Source of the DNA: Ricordea florida
Lineage: Eukaryota; Cnidaria; Anthozoa; Corallimorpharia; Ricordeidae
Direction: 5' to 3'
Assembly (NCBI GenBank): GCA_949710005.1
Contig: OX453277.1
Span: 6,997,427-7,061,426, forward strand
Length of the DNA stretch: 64,000 nucleotides
The notes under the pieces were generated by a model that saw nothing but the letters and a program-made list of their open reading frames with translations, made no database searches and had not been told where the DNA came from. This document shows, in pieces, positions 35,852 to 47,806 of this stretch (the stretch's first letter is position 1; the number at the start of each line of letters is the position of its first letter). The position numbers and the translations under genes are program-made.

Positions 35852-36297
35852 ATGGAGACCCCTTGGGAGTGAAAGGGTTAAAACTGTTCATTCAACTACA
35901 AGGTGACTACCATATTTATCTGAATAATTGCCCTAGACTCTTATTAAGTTTTTGGACCATGAGAGTGGGCACTTATTTGAAGAGGGCACGTAATCGAGGC
36001 TGCATGGGCACTTACTTGAATAAATACGGTATGTCATTTATAAATGATATTATTGTGACAAATGCAGAAGGAAATGTTACCAGTTATATCCCCACAATGA
36101 ATAATATTAATCTAGCTATTTTGTGACAGCTTACTGTATTTATTTTATTAAACTATTAATTCCCAGTAGTGACCAGCATCCAATTTCTATCAACCATTCA
36201 GGTCAATCAGGGTTGTCACTAAGATTTCAAGTTCCCTGGTAATATACTGTAGTTGTTAGTAGCTGGGGAAGTCGCAAGTGGTCATGTCCTTCCCCCC

Positions 36298-36328
<31 letters not shown>

Positions 36329-37347
36329 ACACACAACACGTTTTGGTTTAATTTAAGGATGAAAGTAGCCGGGGCTTAGGTTCCGAGTAGCCGGGGGAAA
36401 TTCCCGGCCCCCGGCCCTTAGTGACAACCCTGGGTCATGAGAACAATGAAAATGATCACCAAAAAAGAGTTATATTGGCAGTTAACCTAATTCTCCTCAC
36501 TAGTGCCATAACAAATATATGAAAACAGTTAGGAGAAAATGAATATTGATATTGGGGCTTATAAAGGTTAATTCTAGATAAGTAATAAACTGGTCTTTCA
36601 TTTCACTATGATGTTGTTACTTAATACATCCTGAGCTTTACTATTTACAAGCATAGAAATTGTAAAACGTATGTACGTAGATCACCTCAAGGGAAAATTC
36701 ATCTTTTTTATTTCTAAGAACAGCTACGTACCAACAGGACTAAGAACTCCTTCATTTTTGCCACGGCCAATAAATAACTGGATACTTTAGACTGTTTTTA
36801 TAGATTTTAGCAAATTTTAATGGTTAACATAATTTTTACGGAATTAATATATTAGTGTATTTTTTTTCTTAGATATATATATATATATTTTTTATACATG
36901 TATGTACGTATATTTTTCCCTTTTATATTTATAAAAATTGTGTAATTCAGCGTACTGGCTGCGATGCAATTTCGTAAATAAACTATCTATCTAGACTATC
37001 TATCTATCTTTTAACAGGACAATCCATTCTGCCAAAATGTCTTCAAGCCACTCACATGCAGTTATTCTGGTATTTATGAAAATGCTGATGAATTAAGCTT
37101 GGCACCAGAAAAAAAATATTATCAAATTACAGAATGGAAAATGCCTCTTGATTAATACAAGTTCACATTACTAACTCCTTTCACTTAAAAACAAAAGGAA
37201 TGTTGTTGTATCCCCTCATTTTCATTTCTTGTTCATTTTTTTCTTAAGGAGTGCATGATTGAAGTCCTTAAGATGGATGAAATTAAGTTTACATCATCTT
37301 CAGTGTGGGAAAAGAGAGAGAACCCTGCTGATGAATGGAACAAGTAG
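31529..37347 (+). CDS. C22orf39: C22orf39/UPF0545-like twin-CX9C protein
   Basis: Exons 31529-31591, 34344-34389, 35099-35217 and 37249-37347 splice in phase to a 108-residue protein. The Cys pairs Cys25/Cys35 and Cys54/Cys64 each have exactly nine residues between them, a twin CX9C (CHCH-type) arrangement. The human UPF0545 protein has the same two pairs, with a shared YYIHG-like linker and a C-terminal VWE..ENPADEW-type motif, so the family call is good. Twin-CX9C proteins are usually imported into the mitochondrial intermembrane space and oxidised there by the Mia40 relay. The exact role of this family is not settled. There is no N-terminal presequence, as expected for that route. A downstream AATAAA is at 38065-38070. 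Confidence 0.88.
32099..32340. mobile_element. MITE with GGGCCAGTTGTTCGAA ends
   Basis: The left end GGGCCAGTTGTTCGAAGGC and right end GCTTCGAACAACCTGGCCC are inverted. Sub-terminal TTAACCCAGGGTTAA palindromes lie at both sides. It lies in intron 1 of the C22orf39-like gene; superfamily not assigned. Confidence 0.7.
33160..33350. mobile_element. hAT-like family fragment, reverse orientation
   Basis: Contains GCTGTGAAGGGTGT, CTGGGATAGGGTAT and GGTCTAGAATAGGGTA in the order expected for the reverse complement of the element at 55427-56364. A further piece may be at 33955-34085 (CTAGTATAGGGTAG, TTCCAGGGTCC). No clean ends. Confidence 0.5.
33417..33496. mobile_element. short foldback element
   Basis: Arms GGAAATCTCAGAC plus GGCCTTGATGTATTGA and their complements enclose TCGAGCGATAGCAAGG. 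It abuts a copy of the 102-bp palindromic element at 33515. Confidence 0.65.
33515..33616 (-). mobile_element. 102-bp palindromic element, single copy
   Basis: Terminal 20-bp arms TTAACCCTTTCACTCCCAAG and complement, with internal mini-hairpins. It is the inverted copy of the units at 35552-35881, and the linker GGGAGATAGTTT is present on both sides. Confidence 0.8.
35552..35881 (+). mobile_element. three tandem copies of the 102-bp palindromic element
   Basis: Identical or near-identical units at 35552-35653, 35666-35767 and 35780-35881, separated by the linker AAACTATCTCCC, giving a 114-bp period. Each unit has perfect 20-bp arms and inner hairpins (AGAGT..ACTCT and GTCT..AGAC). Because 114 is divisible by three, an open frame runs through the array and yields a repeated peptide, but that is a side effect of the repeat and not a gene. 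It lies in an intron of the C22orf39-like gene. Confidence 0.9.
36290..36335. repeat. poly-C and (CA)n tract
   Basis: A run of more than 20 C followed by CA dinucleotides. Length is likely to be unstable and hard to sequence. Confidence 0.9.
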
Positions 37348-38064
37348 AAAAAAAAAACAGTTCACAATTACTGTGCATGGAATAACGGCACAAAGAAACA
37401 CCGGAGTAGCAATGATGCTAACAAGAATGGCTAGAGTGTCGGAGCAGTGCAAATGAAATGCAAGGATGGCATTCATAATATACTACAACATTGCTTTCAG
37501 ATTGGCTAATATGCATAAGCCATTCGCCCATGGGTTGCATGCTAATGTCAGATTGTTAACCAGTACAAAGTTGTGAAGTCTTTTGTTATAAAAGAAATGG
37601 TAAATGCAGCAGCTGTGCAACCATTGTCAGTTATGCACACACTTGGGAGTTTGCTATGCACTCAAGAAGCTAGATATGCTCTCTTCTGCACCTTGATCAT
37701 CTCTCACTCTTCTTTTGTGCTTAGCAACCTCCTGCGTATCTCCATAACTTGATGGTTGCACACTACATGTTGACCATTTCTTCAATGGAAAATACAAAAA
37801 ATTGTTACAAATTTTACTTGTTTAGCATTTATTTATCCATGTGGTCCCCTGCTGATTTTGCATGAAAAATACATACACATCCATTTCAGAATTTTTTTCA
37901 CTGAGTACAGTGTAATATTACAACACCATGGATAGTACAATGGTGCATCCTGGTTGGAGTAAAAATGCCTTTCAACAAAACTGCCAACTATATATTAAGT
38001 TTACAGTAATTTTACACTGCTGACTTCAATCATTGTTCAAAATATCCTATATTTTTTAATAAGA

Positions 38065-38070
38065 AATAAA
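38065..38070 (+). terminator. AATAAA, candidate 3' end of C22orf39-like gene
   Basis: A canonical poly(A) hexamer about 720 bases after the stop codon. It is the best candidate I noticed in the convergent interval before RMND1. Confidence 0.35.
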
Positions 38071-38479
38071 ATTTACAAAGGAAAAGGTAATTATCATCAG
38101 TTGGTGTCTGTGGCATCTGGTATTTTGTCATGATCAGTGGTCCACGGTGTTTACATCTACTGATGACTCACAAGAAAGCAGCATGTCATATTTCTGGTGG
38201 GCAGCAGGAAGCCATCTTTGCATGTAACCTTCATGGTCAGTGGAGCCCTGGGGCATTTGATTGGCATGACGGCCAGCGGTCTTCTGTGTCCTGGTAAGTA
38301 CTTGGTGCAGGCACTGATGCGGGCACTCACATAGCATGGGCTAGGGATGATTAATAACACTGAAGTATGGCTAAGGATGAGTATGGCTAGAGTACAGCTG
38401 AGATAAAGCTTGGCGAATATATTTATAAAGAAGACCACAGCCTGCACCAAGTAGTTACCTGCTGCCTTGGTTCATCATA

Positions 38480-38860
38480 CGCATAGTGTACTTTTAGTGT
38501 GTACTTTGCCTTCCAAGTTGGCAGTTGCTCTTGATTCGTTCTGATCTGTTCTTTGAGTTTCCCTCCCTCCCCATTGCCCTTGGCTTTTATCATAGTTGTT
38601 TTTTATTATTGTTTCAGTTTTATTATTATTTCCATCATTAATATATTATTAGTTATCTAGTTATTCATTTATTTATTTTTATTTTTTTTCCCTCTGAGTC
38701 TGCTCAGTGTGACAGGTGGTGTAGGGTGTGAGGGACTCATGAGTCAGTGCCTGCTGGCTGGGTGGTCTCCTTACAGCATGGGTTTGGGCAGTCATTCAGG
38801 CCCATAGCCTCCTGGGACACCTAACCTCCACCTTGTGACGATTGCTGTTGACTGCATGAT
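38480..38860. mobile_element. dispersed repeat, copy 1
   Basis: Matches 59335-59695 in the same orientation, beginning GTGTACTTTTAGTGTGTACT and ending GCCTCCTGGGACACCTAACC. It has an AT-rich middle and a GGGTTTGGGCAGTCATTCAG stretch. It is non-coding; perhaps a LINE 3' end or a SINE body. Confidence 0.7.
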
Positions 38861-39636
38861 AATCAACAGATGTTGCTGTAACTGATGGCTAAATGAATGG
38901 ACTTATCCCTATTAAATCCAATCTGTTAGGGACAATACTGCAGTTAGCAACTGTTAATCCAGTACAGCACCTGCTTTTAAAACAGAGACTTAACACAAAA
39001 TACAATTGAATTTAGTGTCCTTGTCTACTAAAAGGGGGTTTATTATAAAATTAAATCTAAGATACCTTTTCTGAACTAGCTTAAGGGTCCACTTAATAGA
39101 GGGTATCTGCTTAATTGGGAGTTTGCTTAATAGAGGTTGACTGCCTTAGGAAGTGTTAGGAAATCATTCAATGGGAATTTGCACGGGAATGAAAATGCTC
39201 AACTATTTTCACAAGGTAACAGCTGTAGGACAGCTTGTGAAGACGAACACAAAATTCTTATACAGTGTAGTATTCTTAAAATCTGACCGAGAATCAATTA
39301 AATTGAGAAGAATTGGCCTGGAACCAAAAAGCAACAAAGAGGGTTTTGCAGTGCAGTTCTGTTATTCTCGAACAAAGGTTGTTAGAGTTTAGGCCTTGGT
39401 CAATGTGTATCTTAAGGTCTTTTTGCCCAGCTGCCACTGTCCCTATTTATTACTGTTAAATCAAGTTGAGATACACTGTATGTCCGAATTGACCTTACTA
39501 CGGTGTAACATGTACATAGATGTACTGAGTGTCATTCCCTGTTTTTTGCTTTTCAGCAGGAATGAGGAAAATAACCAGTCAGTTTTGAATAAAAATTAAA
39601 TAGATCTCAAATTTGTCACAGTTAAGCCTTCATATC

Positions 39637-39890
39637 CTACATACATACATACATACATACATATAGTGGCTTGTCCCCACGGGGGCTTTTCAGAGTCACT
39701 TAGTAAATACAACATAGTTAAGAATCCCAACTGGTGGGAGGCAGACCAGTTGGCTATTTTACAAGGATGATCGAGGAGTTGAACCAGGTACTTACCCAGA
39801 ACAACACCAGGCAGTGGCCAGAGCGGGATTTAAACCCGGGTCACCGCATTGAAATACCGCGCCCTAGACCACTCGGCCATCCTGCCTCCA
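39637..39890 (-). mobile_element. tRNA-Leu-derived SINE with (GTAT)n tail
   Basis: Read on the minus strand, the head from about 39890 is tRNA-like. The A box GGATGGCCGAGTGGTC and B box GGGTTTAAATCCC are both recognisable, and the closest match by eye is tRNA-Leu. A body of about 150 bases follows, and the element ends in a GTAT tandem tail (39637-39662). CCTTCA occurs just outside both ends and may be the target duplication. Head, body and simple-repeat tail together define a SINE. Confidence 0.8.
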
Positions 39891-40153
39891 GGACACCTTC
39901 AATAAGTTGTAAGGTTACGATTTTGATAAAAGACTCGGAAAGCTTTACTGACCAATTCCCTTTAGGGTTTGGTAACACTTTTCCAAGTTTCATGTAACTA
40001 TCAGTCCTGAAAATTTTGCACTGTGCCACTATATCTTAAGACTTCCATGATTGAAGAGTTCCAAGTTGAAGCAGCTAGTCCATATCCTAGCTCAATGAAG
40101 TGAACTTTGCTCTGCTACCTTCTTTGCAACCAAGATCTTGATGAATTTAAAGG

Positions 40154-43100
40154 TCATCTGAATGGGAAATATCTCTCAATGAGGTACAATGTTTCAAAAA
40201 CAACCTAGAAAATGTTGGATAACAAAAACGAGTGAATTGTGTAGAACAATTGATCTGAGATGATGCAATTCCTTGTAAAATAGAAAACTAATTACAGTAC
40301 CAAGAAATTGCAGTAATTGATTATTTTAACCTCCAATGTATATCAACATAAAACTTCTCTTTGTAGTGACTATTATCAAGAAAGAAGATGAAAAGAATAT
40401 AGAAAATGATCAATGACACTGAATAATATCAATCTAGCACTAAATTGAGGAGAAGCATAACACACTTAAAAGGGAGAATTACTATACTACTTACAGTGGC
40501 TCTAAAGAGTGAAAATATTATAGTAAAATATTAATTGACAGGAAATCTTCTATTGATTAAGCCAACTGACTGCCTTACTTATTTAAACTATTTCTAGGGG
40601 AGGCTCATTGGAAGGGGTGGGTTATTGATTTACCTCCTTGCAGCATTAATTGGATCTTTTCAGAGTTTTGAAAGTTTCCTCACCCGTATTTTTGCGCCAT
40701 AAGAATCCAAAATACAAATTACCAAATAAACCTACATGAGAGCTTGAAAGCTTTGATTTCATGACCTTTCATGTTAATTATTCCCTGAATCAATGGTGCA
40801 ATAATGTCACAAACTGAATGACTTACATGTGGATAAATCGCTATATTTAACATGATTACGAGTAAGTTAGAGTTAAAGTACCATTTTTATTTATAATGAT
40901 TTATTAAATAAAGTGGCTCAGTTTCTACATATTTAACAAAATTGCGAAAATAAAGTGTCACGAGATATGGCCATCCCCGTGTCGCGAAAATCAAGTGGAA
41001 TAAGGTGCTGTATAACTTCAAAAAACTGTTCTTGCTTACCTCCACTGTAATCAGAGCAATTATGCCCCATTCCAATCTAAAAGAGTGCTTCTCACTCAGG
41101 TGAGTCCTCAAAAGTTCAGCCATCTCTGAACAGTGGTTTAATTTTTCATTCATAACCTTAGAAGGAGAAATTAGAATGGTATAACTTCAGTTTAGGATGC
41201 TGTAAAGGTGCATGTCACTAACAAGCATGACAAGAGAAGCTTATCCGTGAGAGAACAAGTTCATTCCATGCTAATTTTTGAATCAGCTCTAAGTAAACTA
41301 AACTAGAATAATACTTTATTTGAATACTCCTCTTAGGGCTTGTCAGATTAAAATTACAAATGATCTTAATTTTGACAATGCGAAAAAATATTTTTATGGC
41401 AATTTTGACTAAAAGGGAAAATGTTTCTCTGATCACCCTTTCAAACCTCAGTTAAACCACCCATACTTTGAAAACTGCCAATTAAATCCGTTTTCCAGTA
41501 TACAGAAATGTATTGAAAACAAAATATCACTGTCATCACCCTTGTCCTTCTATTTATGTCCAGATACAAGCATGTCTTATCGTACAAGTTTTCAAGATTT
41601 TCACGATCCCAATAAAAGTCTGGTGTCATCAGGAGATCAGAAGACAGGTTTATCTTGTACCTGAAATGTAAAAAATTGTACATGTAAAACTGGAAATATT
41701 GAAACTCTTTTTTAATATATTTAAGGGGCAAATTGATTGGCCAGACATTTCAGTGAGGTTTTGTTGTCTTAATTGAATTTGAGCTGCTCTAACTTGACCA
41801 TTCAAACTAGTTTATACCACACCAGAAAAAAAGCACTCAATATCTACTTCCTCAAATGAATTAGTTTCAATAATTAGAGTAAATGGCGATTAGTTTTGGA
41901 CCTTTCAACATTTATTCAAGCCATGGATTTAGTTAGACACTGTTTAAATAGCCAGCCCTATGTTTCTTGTTCTATAAGAACAAAAGAAGATAGTCGGATT
42001 TCTTTTGGGATTTGTTGAAAATTGATCATTGACAAAACTCTTCTATGTCAGCATCTGTTTTACCTGAGAGAAATTAACTCTCCAGTTTTTTCCAGCACCT
42101 CTTTTCGAGACATTCGTACTTTCACACCTCTTTTTAATGCCTGTAATGGAGAGTTGATTTTAATGAGAGGACCGTGTGGAGTCGAGTTTTGTAATCATAC
42201 TTTTAAGGAGGGGGCATTGGGATTTTCGATTTTGCTGTTTCGCTACTTTTCAAATCAGTTTTTTGATTATTGTGCCAAAAGGCTTTGGTTTGTCGGTTTT
42301 GGTGTTCAATGTGGCTTGCGGATTTTTCGTTCTTTAGCATCCCGATCATACGGTTTTCGGTTTTCGTATCCGATGTGGTTTTCCGTTTTTCCAATTTTGT
42401 CTTATTTGCGTTCTGGTTTCTCTTCGATTTGAGCGGCAGTTGATCTCGAATAGCCGCGATACTCCAAAGTTATTGACAGGAATGAAACGAAATGCCTCGG
42501 TAGGGGATCACCATTGCATTAGGTTTTGTGTTTTGGATGATTTTTTTTCTTTGGTTTTGTGGTTTCCAATATACATGTACCCCAATGCCCCCCTCTGCAA
42601 GTGATAACAGATTCGAATGACTTCATAGTGGAAGACTGTTTTTGGTGAGAATATGTACAGAGAGAATTGATTTACCTATACTGTATTTACCGGTATTCAA
42701 ATACGTGCTGCCCCTGAATAGGCAATACCCTAGCAAAACTGCTGTTTTTGGCAAAGTGGGTTATCTTGAGGGAAAAGACGCAATCCCTTTGCACAGATTG
42801 AGATTTAGAAGATACATTCCCTCAAATGCTCAGGAGCCAGTGGACTCATATATTAAAGGCGACAATGAAATTGAAGTTGATTGATGACACAGTTGGTGAT
42901 AAGCCCCCTCCCCTAAAGAAAACCTATAACATTATTGTCTGTTAACAGTTCTGTCTGCGATGTAATCGTACCATAGTTTCGGGTAATGGTTGCTATGATT
43001 TCATAAGTTATGAGTGTGGTTAGCCTGCTCTTCTTCAGGTTTATTAGGTAATTCGATTTTCAGAGTTTGGGTGTTCTAGTGGTGTACACAATAGGGTGAG

Positions 43101-46100
43101 GGCACTCTCAAATTTATCAAAAAAGTATTTTAAATGCTACATGCATTGAGCTAAATCAATTTAGCCACCTCCCTCTATCACGTTTTCTCCACCCCCCATT
43201 AAAAAGCCACCATTCAAAGATACCATAAATAAATATTAGGCCATCCACATTAAATGTATGGTACCATATCTAACCATATCTTACCTCTGGTACCCATCTT
43301 ATGGACTCGACATATTGATCTAAAACTTCCTCCCAGATTGCTAATTTCACTGAAAAATAGTTTGCAGACACAATCAACTAGTCTAGGAATTCTTCATTCA
43401 AACTTGCAAATTTATTTGAAAACCAGAATAATAAAAACAAGGCACTGTTTTCCTGTTTATAGGATCATTTTCAATTTGTCCATCCAAATTGTCATATATA
43501 ATATGTCTTCTTTGGAGTCTTCAATTAACTTCATTTCAGTTCTTTTAATAGCAACTGTAGGCAACAAAAATTAATAATGCAACGCACTGCTCTCCTTTTT
43601 AATTAGGAAGTCCATGCAAAACTTACGCTTATTCCAATCATTTTCATTGTTTCTGTCCAAATCATCACATTTGATAGATTTGCTTTTGGGTCTATAATAA
43701 TATACAATGGTAGAGTTATTATTGGTGCATAATTATTTTATCAGAAAACTGCCCTTGCTCACCAGATAAAGCCATGGCATTAGAAAATGCGTATTTCTCC
43801 AGGGCCTTGGTTTCTTCTTTTGAGTATTCATTCAAAACAATCCTCCCGTTCAGGAGAGTTGACGACGAAGTTCTACAACACAAAGAAGGCACACTGAAAA
43901 AACTCTATTTATTTTTTACACCTTTCTCCAATGAGTTTACAGGGACAAAAACAATAGTCCAGGCCTAAACTTGAAAAATTGAAAAATAATAATTATTACA
44001 AACAGCAGCAGATTTATGAAATAACAAAGATGGTAAATAACCAGTTAAGTTGATGCATTTGACTCACTTAGAATATGAAAAGAGCAGCTGCTCATCTTCA
44101 GTATCAACAAGTGTTGTTTCATATCCTCCTTCCTGAAATAGCTTTGCTATATTTCTGAAGTATTTAATCTATAAAGAAGTATAGTATTACATGTACATAC
44201 ATGTACGTTTTACACTAATAATGATCATCTGAACAATTCATACAGATTAACTTTCTACAACAAGGATTATCCTTCACTTATTGCAAATTTATCTTAAAAT
44301 AAACAATGCCATGTAACCTAACTGAAAATGTTTTCAAAATTAGTAATAAATATATGGAACTTAACAGTGAAGACTCTGATTTTGAATAAACAATTTTTGA
44401 CCTTCCAAAAATCCGCAAGTTTTTGCAAACAACAATTTTACTGTAAGAATAGTACAAGACTAGTACATACAAGAAAATGCAATACTTGCCAATAGCATAT
44501 AATTATACATTTTGTACACAGAACGATTAATGCACAGCTGGAAACAGAACTTACCTCAGAGTCAGAAGCATTCCAGGAGACTAAAGATCCAAGCCACCTA
44601 TAGATGTACATGTAATTATTGAATATATTAACTACTGTAGAAACATTCTAATATAATGTAGGTACAGTGAGATGTTTAGAGATGTCCTTTTTGACTCAAA
44701 GAAAGCATAGCAACCATTTTACAGTAAAATTAATAGGGAGACCTTGGCAAGTAAGATAAAGTTCAAATTTTAAAAATGATCCACTAATACAATTTCCCAT
44801 AGTTAAGAGAAACCCTTTCTGTCTTGAAAGTCTAAGCTCTGCCCTTGTAAGGTACCCACTCTTTCTGCTAGAGCCTGCTCAGGAATGTTCTTGACCACAA
44901 AAGATTAGACTTGTACCTGAAAAAGAAAACTTCACCATCATCTCCTCCCTCTGTGCCTTTAATACACACACGCAGAGCATCTGGTTCATCTGGAAAATGA
45001 AAACAATGCAAATCAAATGAAGGCCTGGGTGATTTTCAAGTGGCTAGGTGGACAATTTTTTCTATATCCCTGGGTTTTAAGACTGTTAGCAGTCTGTTCT
45101 TCCCTTGATTTCCAGTAGGCCTTGAGTTAAAACAGAGTGCATTCTTTTGGTATGATCCACTTTAGTATTTGTGAATTGAGATAAAATGGATTGTGAAGCA
45201 TCTAAGGGACCAATGGATCCTAATGTCCAGAGTGGATTCACCAGTTTCTTTGATGACCTGTGATCTCTGTGATCTCGGACAACAAATCCAGACTTGGATC
45301 AGAGTGACACCAAAGGAATGCACCATGATTTAACCTTAATGGCCAGTGTTCAAAGAGGACAGAAGAAAGGAAGGGCAAGTGTGAGGAGTTTGCAAGTGAA
45401 GTGCAAGGGCAGGGAGCATGAGGAAAAACATCGCTACTCCCCTCCCCTGTGAATGCCAGCCACACAGGGTAATACTGAGTAGAAACAGAAAACAAAATTG
45501 AAAGACCACTGGACTTTCATTACTTTATATCATAATCACAGATAAAGTCTATAAGATTGTAAAATAAAGCTAATAAGAATATAAAATAACAGTAACATCA
45601 CACAGTCAACCCTCATATTATCTGGTTCTCAATTTATGATTATCCAGACTCTGGTCTGGCCTTTTTTACATGTAGCACTGTTAAGTCAGGAAATCGCGAA
45701 AGCTTTGAAGCATCAACTGGTTGGTTTGACAAGTTTAAAAATCATCACAGCATAACACCTCTGTTCTCAAGCATGATCTGTTCACTATTACAGTCTGTTC
45801 CCTCTATCTCTGTTGTTTACATTTCAGTCTCATTAATATTCATAGTTTTGATTATCGATACTCTTGATTATCAGAACATTTTGCATAAGGCCCAATGAAT
45901 CCAGATAATTAAGGTTTGACGATATAGAGTAAAAACCCATAAGACTTGAAGTGTGTAACTCATGTTTACAGCTGTAACATTTCCCAAGTACAATATTTGC
46001 AAACTGCTTGCCTCAGTCTTTGGTTTCTCTAATTTTCCAAATAAAAATTATAGTATTTGGCAGATTGAATGTGGACAAGCTGTGGTTGACAATATTCAAA

Positions 46101-47270
46101 GGCAGTTACATGTTTCACATCTTATGGGTTTCTGATAGCATTTATAGTTTTGTCTTTACCTTCTGGCATAAACATTGTAGAGTACTTAGGGCTATTTAAG
46201 CTATTCAGGTAATTATGGATTCCATAGATGCTGTATCTCTCGGCAGTAGCATATGCTGTACAATGCATGAGGCCCTAAACAAAAAAGAGCCAGGAAACAG
46301 TGCAGTTATAATGGATTACTGAGTGATACGGGAATCTAGCCAGAGTGGTATATTCTCACTGTCTAGTTTATAAAATTTGGGGCAAAATGTCCAAATCAGG
46401 CTCTGTATTTACCCCATACTTTATTATGCATGTTGTAGCTGTATTGTCTAGGATGATGTACATGCAAAAATTTGTTGTTTTTGAAGAACAAAACAATACA
46501 GCTACAGCATGCATAATGAAAATGGGGTAATCTGGAAATTAATTAGCCCTAAATAACCCCATACTGTATTATGTATACTGTGGCTGTATTATATTGGGTA
46601 ATCCATGTGCAAACACTGCGTATTTTTTCGAAGAACGAGACAGTACAGCTACAGCATGCAATTAATAAGATATGGAGTGATACGGAAATCTAGCATGAGT
46701 GGTTTACACTCATTATACAGTTTACATAATTTGATATTAAATCTGTTTAGTACCCTTTCATCTATCATGATCTTAATTCTCATCATGTTTTATTAAGGTA
46801 CGTATTGATATCGTAATGAGAACTTACAAATCAATCACTTGTGGGATTGAAATGGTTACTAATTAAGCCATAGTTAGGGTACGCACGTACTTGGTGATCT
46901 GCCCTCTCTGAGCGCGAGCGCATCTTTTTGGAAGGCGATTTCGTTCTTGAGCGGTCTTTACTCCGTCTTGGTGGACGCTGCCTTTCCAGTGACGACTCTG
47001 TCTTTATTCCATGCTTACTGGAAGTACTTGAATACTTTACATCATGTGAACATATCTGAAGACGAAAAGTAAAGTAACATCAACAGGAGAGGTGAGTTTT
47101 ACGTGCAAACACTATAGATTGTCATCTATATTTTGTTGTAATATGTTCCGTTTGATTTCACATACCTTAATGGGCAAACATCTAAACAATCGCGTTCGTA
47201 CTTCCTGGTTGCAATTTAATTTAAAACGCCGGCTACAAATCACCAATTTTCGTGCAATTTTTGCCGCCAT
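40154..47270 (-). CDS. RMND1: RMND1 (DUF155, mitochondrial translation factor)
   Basis: An inner-membrane mitochondrial protein needed for mitochondrial protein synthesis. Twelve exons in transcript order: 47166-47270, 46891-47055, 46160-46274, 44917-44989, 44555-44597, 44068-44168, 43763-43872, 43285-43349, 42064-42140, 41540-41660, 41040-41156 and 40154-40204. All splice phases agree, giving 380 residues. The first exon ([17 protein letters not shown]) is basic and acid-free, a typical presequence. Exon 2 is a Ser/Arg-rich spacer. The DUF155 core then follows with its landmarks: [82 protein letters not shown] and LRLEW-type residues. A hydrophobic C-terminal helix may be a membrane anchor. 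An upstream in-frame Met (47318) is less likely. Confidence 0.95.
42206..42596. mobile_element. TIR element with GGGGGCATTGGG ends
   Basis: Left GGAGGGGGCATTGGG and right CCCAATGCCCCCCTC are inverted. The interior is T/G-rich with TTTTCGGTTTTCG-like repeats and gives a spurious open frame. It sits in an RMND1 intron, right beside the exon at 42064-42140. Target duplication not clear. Confidence 0.55.
44990..46159 (-). other. RMND1 intron, nothing else seen
   Basis: The intron between the exons at 46160 and 44917. Open frames on either strand (for example 45238-45495) show no conserved domain or splice structure. No structured repeat was recognised. Confidence 0.5.
46410..46694. mobile_element. 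two palindromic MITEs (ATTATGCATG family)
   Basis: The first copy, 46410-46529, has arms TACCCCATACTTTATTATGC and its near-complement ending ATGGGGTA. The second, 46556-46694, has ACCCCATACTGTATTATG and ends GGAAATCTAGC. Both carry GTAGCTGTATTGT-like inner arms. They lie in an RMND1 intron. Confidence 0.7.
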
Positions 47271-47806
47271 TTTGTTTTCTAAACGATACCCGCTGACCCG
47301 CTGACAGAGCAACAGCAAGACTTTTTTTCATTACTTCGTTACCAGGGTCTTCCGACGGGTCTTCCCTGTCATGTCAGAAAAATGGCAATTTTCCGCTAAA
47401 CATGAAAAAATTAGCAAATACGAAACTATTCCATAATTCTAGATGATAGTCATGTAGTTGAAATTGCACATGCAATTTGACAAAGTACAAACAAGAGAAG
47501 AGTATATTCACTTCTGAGCCAATTCGGCGATAGACGTTGCCCATGCACGGGTGGGCTTTTTTTTAAAGTACAACTTTTTATTATCATCTTCTTTTTTGGA
47601 TGATATCTTTATATATGGAAATGAAAAGACCTCTGACTCATTTGTAATATTCTGTATTCGTTTTGGTTCAGTCTAGATGTAATATTCTCCGACTGTCTAC
47701 GAAACGTCTCCGAGGATTTCCGAGAAGCCACTGTCATCCCCAGTTCTCCTATCGAATCATGCTCCGCTGATGTTTAGCTCGCTGGAGAAATAAGGTCATA
47801 AACACA
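47271..47806. promoter_or_regulatory. bidirectional promoter region
   Basis: 536 bases separate the start codons of RMND1 (minus) and GLOD4 (plus). It contains no other gene. There is no clear TATA box at either end. Confidence 0.5.

Noticed and set aside
35473..36126. 217-codon open frame with a threefold repeated peptide
   Set aside because: It is the translation of three palindromic repeat units with a 114-bp period. The same sequence occurs inverted at 33515 and diverged at 59729, and it lies in an intron.
42022..42432. 136-codon plus-strand frame
   Set aside because: It lies antisense to a well-supported RMND1 exon (42064-42140), and the rest lies in a T-rich TIR element.
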